64,000 bases of DNA from Erythrobacter sp. (GCF_030066995.1 NZ_JASJAP010000005.1:62001-126000), one strand, 5' to 3'; shown: positions 52,978 through 62,254, counted from the first letter of the stretch. A program made the numbers and translations. The notes: a model not told the origin generated them from the letters alone.

Positions 52978-53940
52978 ATGAGCGCCTTGGGGAAGCATTC
53001 GACAACGGACGATGTCCTGCAGGGCGTCGATCTCTCCGGCAAAACGGTGTTCATCACCGGCGCCAATTCGGGGCTGGGGCTGGAAAGCGCTCGCGCCATG
53101 GCCGCCAAGGGCGCGCGCGTGATCATGGCGGGGCGCGATCCGGAGAAGCTCGACGCGGCGTTCAGCGGCATTACCTCGCTGATACCCAAGGCGCGTCTTG
53201 AGACAATTCTCGTCGATCTGGCCTCGCTGGAATCGGTGCGCACCTGCGCCGCGCAAGCGCAAGAGCGGCTCGAGAAGATTGACGTGCTTGTAAACAACGC
53301 CGCGGTGATGGCCTGCCCCTTGAACCACACAGCAGACGGGTTTGAGATGCAGTTCGGCACAAACCATCTCGGCCACTTCGCGCTCACCAATGGCCTGATG
53401 CCGCTCGTGCTGGAAGGCGTGGGCTCGCCGGGTAGCGGCCGGATCGTCAATCTGTCGAGCCGCGGCCACTTCATGTCGGATGTCGACCTCGACGATCCGA
53501 ATTTCGAACGGCGCGACTACAACGAATGGATCAGCTATGGCCAGGCGAAGACGGCCAACGCGCTGTTTTCCGTAGGATTGGAGAGGCGGTTTGCGGATCG
53601 CGGCGTCCATGCGATCGCCGTGCATCCGGGCGGGATACAGACCAATCTCGGGCGGCACCTTTCCGAGGAACAAGAACAGGCGCTGATCGATCGCGTGACC
53701 ACGTCGGACCCTGACTACGAATGGAAAACCATCCCACAAGGGGCTGCAACGCAGGTTTGGGCCGCAACCGCTACCGAACTTGAAGGCCGCGGCGGGATAT
53801 ACTGCGAGGATTGCCGCGTGGCCGAAGTGGATGACGAAAGCCGGGCCAAAGGCGTGCGATCCTATGCCCTCGACCCGGCACGCGCAGACGCCTTGTGGAC
53901 CCTTAGCGAAGAATTGACGGGCGAAAGCTTTGGCGCCTAG
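52978..53940 (+). CDS. Short-chain dehydrogenase/reductase (retinol dehydrogenase-like)
   Basis: The 320-residue protein (ATG 52978 behind GGGAG) has the Rossmann motif FITGANSGLGLESARAMA, VLVNNAAVM, NHLGHFALTN, IVNLSSRGH and the catalytic YGQAK (Tyr-x-x-x-Lys), then AVHPGGIQTNLGRH. The extended C-terminus and motif spellings fit the WWOX/retinol dehydrogenase-like branch acting on lipophilic alcohols or ketones; this is inference. Confidence 0.92.
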   Translation: MSALGKHSTTDDVLQGVDLSGKTVFITGANSGLGLESARAMAAKGARVIMAGRDPEKLDAAFSGITSLIPKARLETILVDLASLESVRTCAAQAQERLEKIDVLVNNAAVMACPLNHTADGFEMQFGTNHLGHFALTNGLMPLVLEGVGSPGSGRIVNLSSRGHFMSDVDLDDPNFERRDYNEWISYGQAKTANALFSVGLERRFADRGVHAIAVHPGGIQTNLGRHLSEEQEQALIDRVTTSDPDYEWKTIPQGAATQVWAATATELEGRGGIYCEDCRVAEVDDESRAKGVRSYALDPARADALWTLSEELTGESFGA

Positions 53941-54878
53941 CCGCGCTTAAGAAACTGCTTGAGCAAGCGGAACACGTCCTTCGCCTCGCGTGTTCGCGTG
54001 ATGGCCATGAAGACATGCGGACACGCTTCGTATTCGTACAATTTGGCGTCCACGCCCGCTTCGCGGAGGCGCCCGGTAAAGCTCCGCGAATCCACGATGA
54101 AAAGATCATGTCGCCCCGTCCAAATGCGCGTCGGAGGAAGCGTCTTGAGCGCGTCCGCAGGCAAATAGAGCGGGCTGCATTCAGGCGACGCGGGATCGCG
54201 CGAACCGGCGAACATCCTGCCGCATGAGCGCAGCGTGCCGATCTTGAGCATGATATCGTGAGGCTCGACCGCCGCGATGGCGGGATCGGCCAAAGTGACA
54301 TCAAGCCACGGGGCAAAAAGCGCCAGGCGCCCGGCTTGCGGACCACCCGAAGCGGCCAAGCGGACCGCCAGGCTCAGAGCCATGTGACCGCCAGCGCTAT
54401 CGCCGCACAAAACGATCCGCGCCGGATCGTGAGCCTGCGCGAGATCGGCGAACACGGCGTCGGCAAGCGCATCCTGATCCGACGCCGACGCCTCGGGGAC
54501 TACATCGTACATCGGCACAGTTACGCTGACGCCCACCCGCTCGACCAGCGCCTGAGCCAGCGGCCAGTGCTCCTTGAACATGGGCAGGACGAAACCCCCG
54601 CCGTGGAAGTAAAGCATGTGCCATGCGCCCGGCCCTGTCTTGGGATGCAGAGTAACGACCTCGCACCCATCTACGCTTCGTTTCTCAACGTCGAAGCGCC
54701 GCTCAAAACTCCCGGGCATTTTTGCATCAGTCGGTTTCGTGCGGGTCGCCATCATTGCTTCAAAGTCGGCGGGTGCGTGCGGGAAAACCGGGCGGCGCTT
54801 GTTCATGAGCCAGGTGACGGCACGCATCGCGAGGCTTGGCTTCGCGCTGCGCAATTCGATGGAGGTGTCGGTCAGCAT
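53937..54878 (-). CDS. Alpha/beta hydrolase of the hormone-sensitive lipase (HSL, family IV) type
   Basis: The 313-residue enzyme has the oxyanion-hole motif YFHGGGFV, the nucleophile elbow LCGDSAGGHMA, RIWTGRHDLFIVDSRSF with the Asp, and YEACPHVFMAI with the His. It hydrolyses short- to medium-chain esters. The stop overlaps the end of the convergent SDR gene by 4 bp. Confidence 0.93.
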   Translation of the reverse strand: MLTDTSIELRSAKPSLAMRAVTWLMNKRRPVFPHAPADFEAMMATRTKPTDAKMPGSFERRFDVEKRSVDGCEVVTLHPKTGPGAWHMLYFHGGGFVLPMFKEHWPLAQALVERVGVSVTVPMYDVVPEASASDQDALADAVFADLAQAHDPARIVLCGDSAGGHMALSLAVRLAASGGPQAGRLALFAPWLDVTLADPAIAAVEPHDIMLKIGTLRSCGRMFAGSRDPASPECSPLYLPADALKTLPPTRIWTGRHDLFIVDSRSFTGRLREAGVDAKLYEYEACPHVFMAITRTREAKDVFRLLKQFLKRG

Positions 54879-54929
54879 GGTCTTGGCTCTACTCCTTGAC
54901 CTGAAAGAGTGCCGCGCGCTCAGCGCAAG

Positions 54930-55724
54930 TCAAGCGCGGAAGCCGGTGACGATACCTTCGCCAAGCCATTGCCCCAACATCGCGCCAGCTTTCTGAGCGG
55001 CCTCGGTAATGGCGGCCTCATCCGCGTCATCGCCGGCCACAAGACCGATGAGATCGCCATACCGCGCGCCCGTTTGCACAGCGATGAAGGCCTGTGCTGT
55101 GTCGGCGCTGGTCATGATGAATGTCGGCCTTTCGCCTTCACGCCAGACAAGGCACCCTTGAGGCGTCTCGTAACCCCGCAAATCCCTGTCTTCACCCGGC
55201 TCATCCAGCGACTTCCACAGCGCGGTCATATCATGGGTGACGAGGCGCGCCGCCGCTCGTGGCTGAAAGGTCAGTTCCAGGCCCATCCACTCCGCATCGC
55301 CAAAGCTCGCGCTTGCCTGTGCAAAGTCTTGCGGTGTCACCGCCTCCGAATTCGGCGCATCGGCCAGTTCGAGCATCGTCCATTCCAGCCACGCGAGTTC
55401 GGACACCTCCCGATTGTTGGGGAAGAGATCCGCGCAGGTTCGGTCAAATCCCTCGCCCGCTGCATCGATTGTCCAGTGGGACGGAGGATTGGCGATCGCA
55501 TGGTTGATGCAGGCGGTGCGAAAGCCTTCCTCTCCGATGTAACGGGCGGTGCGCTCGTACGTCTCTTCCAGCGCGCTCATCAACGCGCTGCGGTAATTGC
55601 CACGATAGACCGACAATCCAAGCGCGTGGCTATCGCCCCAGCCCTTTGGAAGCGGGGCTCCCTGATCGAGGATCGCGCGCATGAACGCAGCCTGTTTTGC
55701 AGCCAGCGTCTTGCGGTCCGTCAT
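54930..55724 (-). CDS. bufC: BufC-type protein (DUF2063, putative DNA-binding domain)
   Basis: The 264-residue protein has the N-terminal DUF2063 pattern: LAAKQAAFMRAILDQG, GLSVYRGNYRSALMSALEETYERTARYIGEEGFRTACINHAIANPPSHW. In bufferin clusters this protein (BufC) partners the metalloenzyme BufB, probably presenting the BufA peptide to it. It overlaps bufB by 4 bp. Confidence 0.88.
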   Translation of the reverse strand: MTDRKTLAAKQAAFMRAILDQGAPLPKGWGDSHALGLSVYRGNYRSALMSALEETYERTARYIGEEGFRTACINHAIANPPSHWTIDAAGEGFDRTCADLFPNNREVSELAWLEWTMLELADAPNSEAVTPQDFAQASASFGDAEWMGLELTFQPRAAARLVTHDMTALWKSLDEPGEDRDLRGYETPQGCLVWREGERPTFIMTSADTAQAFIAVQTGARYGDLIGLVAGDDADEAAITEAAQKAGAMLGQWLGEGIVTGFRA

Positions 55725-56578
55725 GCAGGTTCCAGCACGCCGGAGGCGCTGCGCGCGCGGTCGAGTTCGTAGAGCAAATCGGCAAGCGGAGGGATGTTCT
55801 CATCGCGCTCGATCATCGTGGCGACCGGCTGCTCAATCAACGCCATGGCATCGCTGTACAGCGCCCAGACCGGATCGCTGACTTCGCGATCGTGCGTGTC
55901 AACGATTACGGGTCGCTCAGCGGTTGACGGGTCGTGTCCGGCCAGGTGGATCTGGCGCACCCGGTCAAGCGGCAGGCCAGCAAGATACTCCTGCCCTGAG
56001 AAACCGTGATTCTGGCTCGCGACATAGATGTTGTTGACATCCAGCAGCAGATAGCAGCCTGTTCGGCGTGCCATCTCGCTCAGAAACTCCCATTCGCGCA
56101 TCTCATCTTCCGGGAAAGTGAGATAGCTGGAAGGGTTTTCGAAGAGCATTGCGCGGCCAAGCGCTGCTTGTGCCTGATCGATATTGTCGCACACAACCTC
56201 AAGCGCTTCGTCCGTCAGTGGGAGAGGCAACAGGTCGTGGCTGTTGTGCGCACTGGTCCGGGTCCAGCAAAGGTGATCGGAAATCCACAGGGGCTCAACA
56301 CGCTTGGCCAGCGCTTTCAGGCGCTTGAGATAGTCAGGTTCAAGGCCGTGCGCGGACCCGATGGACATCGAAACACCGTGAAGAATAACGCTGTGCCGCT
56401 CCCGGACTTCTTCAAGGATCCGAAGCTGCCTTCCACCTTCGATCATGTAGTTTTCGCTGATCACCTCTACAAAGTCGACGGGCACCGTGTCCGGACCCAG
56501 GAAATCGTCATAGTGCGGGCGGCGCAAGCCGAGGCCAAAACCACCGAACGGGGGGATCGAAGAGAGCTCTTGGGGCAT
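55721..56578 (-). CDS. bufB: BufB multinuclear iron oxidase (DUF692/MNIO)
   Basis: The 285-residue TIM-barrel protein has DUF692 motifs: GFGLGLRRPHYDDFL, VDFVEVISENYMIEGG, VILHGVSMSIGSA, WISDHLCWT, MLFENPSSYL, LLLDVNNIYVASQNHG and QIHLAGHD, with many His, Asp and Glu residues expected to bind two or three irons. MNIO enzymes oxidise Cys residues of precursor peptides; for bufferins they convert Cys to thiooxazole-type groups that bind copper. The gene is transcribed away from bufA, with a match to the SigF promoter pattern upstream. Confidence 0.93.
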   Translation of the reverse strand: MPQELSSIPPFGGFGLGLRRPHYDDFLGPDTVPVDFVEVISENYMIEGGRQLRILEEVRERHSVILHGVSMSIGSAHGLEPDYLKRLKALAKRVEPLWISDHLCWTRTSAHNSHDLLPLPLTDEALEVVCDNIDQAQAALGRAMLFENPSSYLTFPEDEMREWEFLSEMARRTGCYLLLDVNNIYVASQNHGFSGQEYLAGLPLDRVRQIHLAGHDPSTAERPVIVDTHDREVSDPVWALYSDAMALIEQPVATMIERDENIPPLADLLYELDRARSASGVLEPA

Positions 56579-56648
56579 ACTGTCCCTACCTTATCGTGAA
56601 ATCCATCCGAAGGGCAGCCTATGTCGCAGCGCGCCTTTCACGAGCAGC

Positions 56649-56674
56649 TTCGTGTTATTTGCTCGATGCGTTAC
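56649..56674 (-). promoter_or_regulatory. Predicted SigF promoter for bufB-bufC
   Basis: On the minus strand GTAACG (56674-56669), 16 nt, CGAA (56652-56649) matches the SigF pattern GTAACC-N16-CGAA reported in Caulobacter except for the last base of the −35. Transcription would start near 56642, about 64 nt before bufB. Confidence 0.65.
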
Positions 56675-56764
56675 AAGGGATGGGATGCGTGTCAGGGACC
56701 GCGCGACGAGGGGAAGTGTGGATGCAAAATCGGCGGCGTCAAAACGCATGGCCTGAAAATTTCT

Positions 56765-56790
56765 GTAACCGATAGCCGACCGCGGGCGAA
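56765..56790 (+). promoter_or_regulatory. Predicted SigF promoter for bufA-doxX-sigF-nrsF
   Basis: GTAACC (56765-56770), 16 nt and CGAA (56787-56790) match the SigF consensus exactly. Transcription would start near 56797, about 60 nt before bufA. As sigF is in the same operon, this implies autoregulation. Confidence 0.75.
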
Positions 56791-56857
56791 TGGCCTGTCA
56801 GACCGAGCAGACAACTCAGCTCGACGTCTTTGGATTACAGATTTTTGGAGATACGCC

Positions 56858-57139
56858 ATGAACAAGACTTCAATCGCCAGCCTCGCCGGCCTCGCTCTTA
56901 CCGCCAGCGTTGCCGCTGGGCTCGCCGCTTCTCCGGTTGCCGCCGCTGGCGCCAAGGAAAAATGCTACGGCGTCAGCCTCGCGGGCAAAAACGATTGCGC
57001 CGCCGGGCCGGGAACCAGCTGCGCCGGGACCTCTACCCGCGACTATCAGGGCAACGCCTGGAAGTATGTCGACAAGGGCTCTTGCGTGAAGATCAAGACG
57101 CCCAAAGGCAACGGCTCGCTCAAGCCCATCAAGCGATAG
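56858..57139 (+). CDS. bufA: BufA1-type bufferin precursor (DUF2282)
   Basis: The 93-residue protein has a signal peptide ([21 protein letters not shown], cleavage near residue 30) and a short mature part with four Cys: C36 (EKCYGVS), C47 (KNDCAAG), C55 (GTSCAGT) and C76 (GSCVKIK). The segments [16 protein letters not shown] and [15 protein letters not shown] are the DUF2282 signature. Known bufferins are modified by BufB/BufC, exported and bind copper to protect the cell. Confidence 0.93.
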   Translation: MNKTSIASLAGLALTASVAAGLAASPVAAAGAKEKCYGVSLAGKNDCAAGPGTSCAGTSTRDYQGNAWKYVDKGSCVKIKTPKGNGSLKPIKR

Positions 57140-57212
57140 ACCCACACTTGGGCCTCGCGCAGCGGTGCAGGCAAAACGCCACTGCGCGACAGCAGCCCAA
57201 CAGGAGGATACA

Positions 57213-57710
57213 ATGAACGCAATCGCATCCCTCTATCAGCGGGGCACCGACATTCTTTCCGGGACCTTTTTCGAAAGCGTCGCGCTGCTCTTCACCCGAG
57301 TGGCACTGGCCGGAATCTTCTGGCGCTCGTACCAAACCAAAGTGGAAGACGGCACATGGCTTACGATCAGCGATGTCCAGTATTTCATATTCGAGAACGA
57401 GTTTGCCGGCCTCCCCCTGTCGCCCGACATCGCGGTTCCGCTGGCCACCTACGCTGAATTCGCATTCCCGATCCTGCTGGTCGCCGGGTTGGCCTCGCGG
57501 GTTTCGGCCGCCGCCCTCATGGGAATGGCGCTCGTTATCCAGCTGTTCGTCTTCCCGACGATGGATCACTTCCTCGGCTGGGCGATCACCGTCATCGCGA
57601 TGGCCGCGTTCATTATCAGCCGAGGACCGGGCGTGTTTTCGCTGGACGCTCTTTTGAGCCGCTTCACGAATGTCAATCCGGCTCCCATGGGCGAACTGAA
57701 AGCCGCCTAA
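57213..57710 (+). CDS. DoxX-family membrane protein of the bufferin operon
   Basis: The 165-residue protein (ATG 57213 behind CAGGAGG) has four hydrophobic segments (LLFTRVALAGIFWRS, LATYAEFAFPILLVAGLASRV, AAALMGMALVIQLFVFP, LGWAITVIAMAAFII) typical of DoxX. DoxX proteins accompany bufferin and thiol-stress genes; the activity is unsettled. The stop TAA is directly followed by the sigF ATG. Confidence 0.88.
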   Translation: MNAIASLYQRGTDILSGTFFESVALLFTRVALAGIFWRSYQTKVEDGTWLTISDVQYFIFENEFAGLPLSPDIAVPLATYAEFAFPILLVAGLASRVSAAALMGMALVIQLFVFPTMDHFLGWAITVIAMAAFIISRGPGVFSLDALLSRFTNVNPAPMGELKAA

Positions 57711-58241
57711 ATGGTTGCCGACGAGCCCACTTTCGCTCGCCTCATGGTCGCGGCACAGGACGGCGACAAGGCCGCCGGTAATGTGCTGTTGACCGAGGTG
57801 GGCGTCTGGCTTGAGCGGTATTTCCGCCGCCGGGTGCCTCCCCATCAGATCGACGATCTGGTTCAGGAGGTGCTCATCGCGTTCTACACAAAGCGGGCCA
57901 CATGGGACCCGACCCGTCCGTTCCTGCCGTGGCTTGCCGCCATTGCGCGCTATCGCTGGGTGGATCACCTGCGCAAGGTGTACAAGCATGACGGCAAGGA
58001 ACTGATGGAAGACGACGCCGTAGAGGACAGCGACGAAGAGGTTGTCATGGCGCGGGTCAGCCTTGATCGGCTCATGAAACAATTGCCTGACAAGCAGGCG
58101 CGCGTGATTGAAATGGTGAAGATCACCGGATTGTCGATCCGGGAGGCCGCTCAAAAGACCGGGCAAAGCGAAAGCCTGGTCAAAGTGAACATCCATCGTG
58201 GGCTAAAGAAGCTGGCGGCGATGGTGGAGAAAGTTGAATAG
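57711..58241 (+). CDS. sigF: ECF sigma factor SigF (metal stress)
   Basis: The 176-residue ECF factor has region 2 (FRRRVPPHQIDDLVQEVLIAFYTKRATWDPTRPFLPWLAAIARYRWVDHLRKVYKHDGKE) and region 4 (RLMKQLPDKQARVIEMVKITGLSIREAAQKTGQSESLVKVNIHRGLKKLA). With the nrsF gene next to it, it corresponds to the Caulobacter SigF that responds to heavy metals and transcribes bufferin genes. Confidence 0.92.
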   Translation: MVADEPTFARLMVAAQDGDKAAGNVLLTEVGVWLERYFRRRVPPHQIDDLVQEVLIAFYTKRATWDPTRPFLPWLAAIARYRWVDHLRKVYKHDGKELMEDDAVEDSDEEVVMARVSLDRLMKQLPDKQARVIEMVKITGLSIREAAQKTGQSESLVKVNIHRGLKKLAAMVEKVE

Positions 58242-58243
58242 CT

Positions 58244-58918
58244 ATGGAAAAGCAGTCCACACGCGAAGACCTGATCGCGGCCCTTGCGCAAGATATGACC
58301 CCGGTCGAACGGGTGAAGCCCGCGCAAGGAGCCGGACTTATCGCGTTCGCCACCCTGGTGGCAGGCGTGGCGTGCATTGCGATCTTCGAATTCTGGACAG
58401 GAATGGTGACGGGAGAAGCTTCGGCCTTCTACTGGATAACCAACGGCCTGCTGCTGCTGCTTGGCGCGGCGAGTACGTCCGGAGTGGTGGCAAGCGCGCT
58501 GCCGCGCGTGGGCTCGCGTGGCAACGCGCCCTATTGGAGCGCCGCCATGCTGGCCGTGGTGCCGATTGCCGCGATCATCACCGTCGTTTCGCTCGAAGCC
58601 AATCACGATCATTCGAGCGCCGTGCCGAGCGTGCTCGCCGATCCGGCGACCTGGTATTGGGAGTGCGGCCTTTACGGGACGATCGCCGGTGGTGTTATAG
58701 CCTTGGCCAGTGTCCTCTATCTGCGGCGCGGCGCGCCTGTTTCACTGGAGCGTTCCGGCTGGCTCACCGGTCTGGCTGCGGGCTCTCTGGGCGCTCTGGC
58801 CTACAATATCACGTGCCCGCTCGACACGGTGGCCCATGTCGGGATCTGGCACACCATCCCGGTGCTGGTCTGGGCTGTTCTTGGGCGCTTGGTCGTTCCG
58901 CCTCTGATCCGTTGGTAA
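58244..58918 (+). CDS. nrsF: Membrane anti-sigma factor NrsF (DUF1109)
   Basis: The 224-residue protein has six hydrophobic segments and a short cytoplasmic N-terminus that would bind SigF. Cys141 (YWECGLYG) and Cys191 (NITCPLDT) are 50 residues apart, the same separation as the two Cys needed for metal sensing in Caulobacter NrsF. It should hold SigF at the membrane until metal acts on these residues. It follows sigF by 2 bp. Confidence 0.92.
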   Translation: MEKQSTREDLIAALAQDMTPVERVKPAQGAGLIAFATLVAGVACIAIFEFWTGMVTGEASAFYWITNGLLLLLGAASTSGVVASALPRVGSRGNAPYWSAAMLAVVPIAAIITVVSLEANHDHSSAVPSVLADPATWYWECGLYGTIAGGVIALASVLYLRRGAPVSLERSGWLTGLAAGSLGALAYNITCPLDTVAHVGIWHTIPVLVWAVLGRLVVPPLIRW

Positions 58919-59001
58919 AGCCATTCTTGACCGGGCTTTAGCGGACCGCACGGAGTTTGGGCTGAAGAGCGTCTTTGCTGGCCATTCGCCAACACGGGTC
59001 A

Positions 59002-60243
59002 ATGACCACCGTAGCCCACGCACTGCTGGAACCCATTACCCGCCCCTCAATGCAAGAGGTTGGCACAGAGGGCCGCGCAGATACCGCGCTTGATGCGATC
59101 AACGATATGCTTGAGACCGTGCGGGCGCACCTCGACATGGATGTTGCGTTCATTTCGCGTCAGATCGGCAAGACGCACCGCGTGTTTACCCACGTCGCAG
59201 CCGCGCGCGAAGAACCGTTGTGCGCGGGCGCAATGAACGAGAACGACAACAGCCTATGCTGGCTTGTGATCGAAGGCCGCCTGCCTGAGAAAATGTGCGA
59301 TACGAGCCAGTTCGAATTTGCCCGCTCCTTACCCGTGGTCGAGGATCTGGATATCCGCTCGCATTTCAGCGTCCCGATGAAGCGCAAAAACGGCCAAGTC
59401 CATGGCAGTTTGTGTTGCTACAGCCATCGCCCGCGACATGAAATTACCGAACGCGATATGCGCTTGCTTCGCTCTGCCGCAGCGCTCGTCAGCGATCAGA
59501 TCGAGGGACGCATCGAGCTTGAAGAGCAGAAAAAGGCTGCACTGGATGAAGTCGAGACATCCATTAGAAGCGGCGCGCTTTCTGTCGCGCACCAACCCAT
59601 TGTCGAGATCAACACGGCAAGACCGGTCGGCTATGAGTGTCTGCTGCGCCTGGAAGGCAACTCCGGGTCTTCGCCGACGGCGCTGTTCGAGCGGGCGCGA
59701 GAAGCGGGGCAGACTTTCGAACTGGAGATGCACGCAGCCTCGCACGCGCTTGCAACTTTGGAGCGGGCGAAAGAAAACCAGTTCATCTCTATCAACGTGT
59801 CGCCCTCGACCATCATAACCGACGCCTTTGCTTCGATGATACCGGACGGTTTTAAGGAACGGCTCGTTATCGAGATCACGGAGAATCACGCGATCAGGGA
59901 TTACTGCGCCGTGAAGCGTGCCGTGGGGCGAATACAAAACAAGGCCAAAGTCGCGATTGACGATGTGGGCGCGGGGTTTGCCGGTTTGAGGCATCTGGTC
60001 GAACTCGATCCGGACATTATCAAGATTGATCGCGACCTGATTGCTTCGGTTTCGACCGATCCCGCGAGGCGTGCGCTCACATTCGCCTTGTCGCAATTTG
60101 CCCTGGAGACCCGATCCACCTTGATCGCCGAAGGCGTAGAGACGCAGGACGATCTGGCCGCGCTCAGGGATCAAGGTATCCGATTTGCGCAAGGCTTTGC
60201 ACTGGGGCGGCCCAGGTGCCTGAAGCTTCGGCAGACCGTTTAG
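59002..60243 (+). CDS. GAF-EAL protein, putative c-di-GMP phosphodiesterase
   Basis: The 413-residue protein (ATG 59002) has an N-terminal GAF-type domain (~residues 30-165: [52 protein letters not shown]) and an EAL domain. The EAL signature reads [42 protein letters not shown] and LIAEGVET supply the metal-binding and catalytic residues, so hydrolysis of c-di-GMP is plausible despite ECL replacing EAL. No membrane helix is seen; the GAF domain likely senses a cytoplasmic signal. Confidence 0.9.
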   Translation: MTTVAHALLEPITRPSMQEVGTEGRADTALDAINDMLETVRAHLDMDVAFISRQIGKTHRVFTHVAAAREEPLCAGAMNENDNSLCWLVIEGRLPEKMCDTSQFEFARSLPVVEDLDIRSHFSVPMKRKNGQVHGSLCCYSHRPRHEITERDMRLLRSAAALVSDQIEGRIELEEQKKAALDEVETSIRSGALSVAHQPIVEINTARPVGYECLLRLEGNSGSSPTALFERAREAGQTFELEMHAASHALATLERAKENQFISINVSPSTIITDAFASMIPDGFKERLVIEITENHAIRDYCAVKRAVGRIQNKAKVAIDDVGAGFAGLRHLVELDPDIIKIDRDLIASVSTDPARRALTFALSQFALETRSTLIAEGVETQDDLAALRDQGIRFAQGFALGRPRCLKLRQTV

Positions 60244-60319
60244 CCCTTGCAAGCGGTCACTGGCCCTCTGTTGCCTATATGACATTGCCCCGTCACATTG
60301 GCGCGACTATATCCGCCTC

Positions 60320-61468
60320 ATGGCTTCTGTAAGACCCTGGCGCGACATTGAGCGGCGTGAGTGCCGCCAGATATTGGTTGGCGATGTACCGGTGGGAGGG
60401 AACGCCCCGATCACCGTGCAGACGATGACAAACACGCCAACCGAGGACGCAGCGGCAACGATTGACCAGATCCGGCGTTGCGAGGAGGTGGGCTGCGACA
60501 TCATCAGGGTGTCGTGCCCGACCGAAGAGGCCACCGCGGCCTTCCCCCTTATAACGCGCGCGGCCAATATTCCGGTCGTTGCCGACATTCACTTCCACTA
60601 CAAACGCGGGCTGGAAGCCGCCGATGGCGGCGCGGCGTGTCTGCGGATCAATCCGGGCAATATCGGCGGCAATGACCGCGTGGCCGAGGTCGTTCGGGCG
60701 GCGAAGGCGAATGGCTGCGCGATCCGCATCGGCGTCAACGCCGGCTCGCTGGAGCGGCATCTTCTGGAAAAGTACGGAGAGCCGTGCCCGGAAGCGCTGA
60801 TCGAAAGCGCGCTTGACCACATTAAATTACTGCAGGATCACGATTTTCATGAGTTCAAGGTCGCGGTCAAGGCCTCGGACGTCTTCCTGGCTGTGGCCGC
60901 CTATCACGGTCTGGCGGACGCGGTGGACTGCCCTTTGCATCTTGGTATCACCGAAGCAGGCGGCTTGATCGGCGGGACTGTCAAATCGAGTATCGGAATG
61001 GGCTCGCTGCTATGGGCTGGCATTGGTGATACGATCCGTGTCTCGCTCTCGGCGGAGCCGGAAGAAGAGGTAAAGGTCGGCTACGAAATGCTCAAGGCGC
61101 TGGGCCTGCGCACACGCGGCGTTCGCGTCGTTTCGTGCCCGAGCTGCTCGCGCCAGGGCTTTGACGTGATCCGCACAGTCGAAACCCTCGAAAAGCGCCT
61201 TGAACATATCAAGACGCCCATGAGCCTCAGCGTCCTGGGCTGCGTCGTTAACGGCCCCGGCGAAGCGCGAGAGACCGATATCGGCCTCACCGGCGGCGGC
61301 TCTGGCAAGCATATGGTCTACCTCACGGGTATGAAAGCGCACACGATCGATGACGAGGATATGCTCGATCACATCGTGAAACTGGTCGAAGAGAAAGCCG
61401 CGAAGATCGAGGCCGGCGAAGCGGTGGCCTTCGATCCGCACACGGCCGAAGCTGAAGCGGCGGAGTAG
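60320..61468 (+). CDS. ispG: 4-hydroxy-3-methylbut-2-en-1-yl diphosphate synthase IspG
   Basis: The 382-residue enzyme of the MEP isoprenoid pathway converts MEcPP to HMBPP using a [4Fe-4S] cluster. [17 protein letters not shown] opens the TIM barrel, VADIHFHY and LRINPGNIG follow, and the cluster ligands Cys273 and Cys276 (SCPSCSRQG), Cys308 ([10 protein letters not shown]) and Glu315 are all present. Two small genes follow closely on the same strand. Confidence 0.97.
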   Translation: MASVRPWRDIERRECRQILVGDVPVGGNAPITVQTMTNTPTEDAAATIDQIRRCEEVGCDIIRVSCPTEEATAAFPLITRAANIPVVADIHFHYKRGLEAADGGAACLRINPGNIGGNDRVAEVVRAAKANGCAIRIGVNAGSLERHLLEKYGEPCPEALIESALDHIKLLQDHDFHEFKVAVKASDVFLAVAAYHGLADAVDCPLHLGITEAGGLIGGTVKSSIGMGSLLWAGIGDTIRVSLSAEPEEEVKVGYEMLKALGLRTRGVRVVSCPSCSRQGFDVIRTVETLEKRLEHIKTPMSLSVLGCVVNGPGEARETDIGLTGGGSGKHMVYLTGMKAHTIDDEDMLDHIVKLVEEKAAKIEAGEAVAFDPHTAEAEAAE

Positions 61469-61469
61469 C

Positions 61470-61724
61470 ATGTCGCAGAAAGCGCCCTCCGAGCCAACGG
61501 CCACACAAAAGGCCATGGTCAAGCAGGCCTCCGCCGGGGTGGTTTCAACCGGGGCAGCGAGCGCGGGAGCAATGGCCATTGGGGCACTGGCGCTCGGTGC
61601 CCTTGCGATCGGCGCCTTGGCCATTGGAACGCTGGCCATTGGTCGGGTCCGCATTCGCAAGGCCCGCATCGATCGACTGACCATTGGCCGTATCGAGATC
61701 GAGGAAGGCAACGCGTCCCGATGA
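61470..61724 (+). CDS. Small protein with pentad repeats
   Basis: The 84-residue protein starts one base after the ispG stop and overlaps the next gene by 4 bp. From residue ~32 it is built of about nine five-residue units of the form A-I-G-A-L, drifting to R-I-R-K-A, R-I-D-R-L and T-I-G-R-I at the charged C-terminal end. The five-residue spacing of Ile and Leu suggests a pentapeptide-type beta-helix, although the Ala/Gly/Leu-rich half could also be read as a membrane helix. The family is not recognised. Confidence 0.7.
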   Translation: MSQKAPSEPTATQKAMVKQASAGVVSTGAASAGAMAIGALALGALAIGALAIGTLAIGRVRIRKARIDRLTIGRIEIEEGNASR

Positions 61725-62233
61725 TCAAGCCGATCATTGCCGGAATGCTCGCAGCCTTGGTGCTGACCGGCTGCGCGGCCCTGGTCAAAACGGCTAGCGG
61801 TCACCCCCATGACTATCCCGAAGCGCGATCCTACACCGTGTCCGAGGACGCTGACGCTGAGGTTGACGCCGCGCTCGCGCGCGCCGCAGAAAACGGCAAA
61901 CGCGTGATGCTCGTCATCGGGGCCAATTGGTGTCACGACAGCCGCGCGCTCGCCGGATGGCTCGGGACCGAGCGGTTCGCCGCGCTGATTTCAGAGCGGT
62001 ACGAACTCGTCTTCGTCAATGTCGGAATGCCGCAATCGGGCGATGGGCATAACATCGCCATCGCGCAGCGCTTTGGGCTGTCAAAGTTGCCTGGAACCCC
62101 CAACCTTCTGGTCCTGACCGCGCAGGGTCGGAGCGTAAACGCAGACACCGCGACGTCATGGCGCAACGCAGCCAGCCGCGACGAGGATTCGATCTACGCC
62201 GAACTGGAACGGCTCTCCAAACAGCCCGTTTAA
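61721..62233 (+). CDS. Thioredoxin-like lipoprotein with CxxS active site
   Basis: The 170-residue protein has a lipoprotein signal (MLAALVLTGCAAL, lipobox LTGC) and a thioredoxin-like domain: VMLVIGANWCHDSRALAGWL and a cis-Pro-like KLPGTPNLLVL. The active site is C-H-D-S rather than CxxC, so it may bind or isomerise thiols rather than carry out full redox exchange. It is anchored to a membrane on the periplasmic side. It overlaps the pentad-repeat gene by 4 bp. Confidence 0.85.
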   Translation: MIKPIIAGMLAALVLTGCAALVKTASGHPHDYPEARSYTVSEDADAEVDAALARAAENGKRVMLVIGANWCHDSRALAGWLGTERFAALISERYELVFVNVGMPQSGDGHNIAIAQRFGLSKLPGTPNLLVLTAQGRSVNADTATSWRNAASRDEDSIYAELERLSKQPV

Positions 62234-62254
62234 AGCGGCAAGGTTTCGCTGCCG

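Noticed and set aside
58234..58941. A 235-codon plus-strand frame overlapping nrsF.
   Set aside because: The nrsF frame has six membrane helices, the conserved Cys pair and correct spacing from sigF; the other frame is Arg-rich and motif-free.
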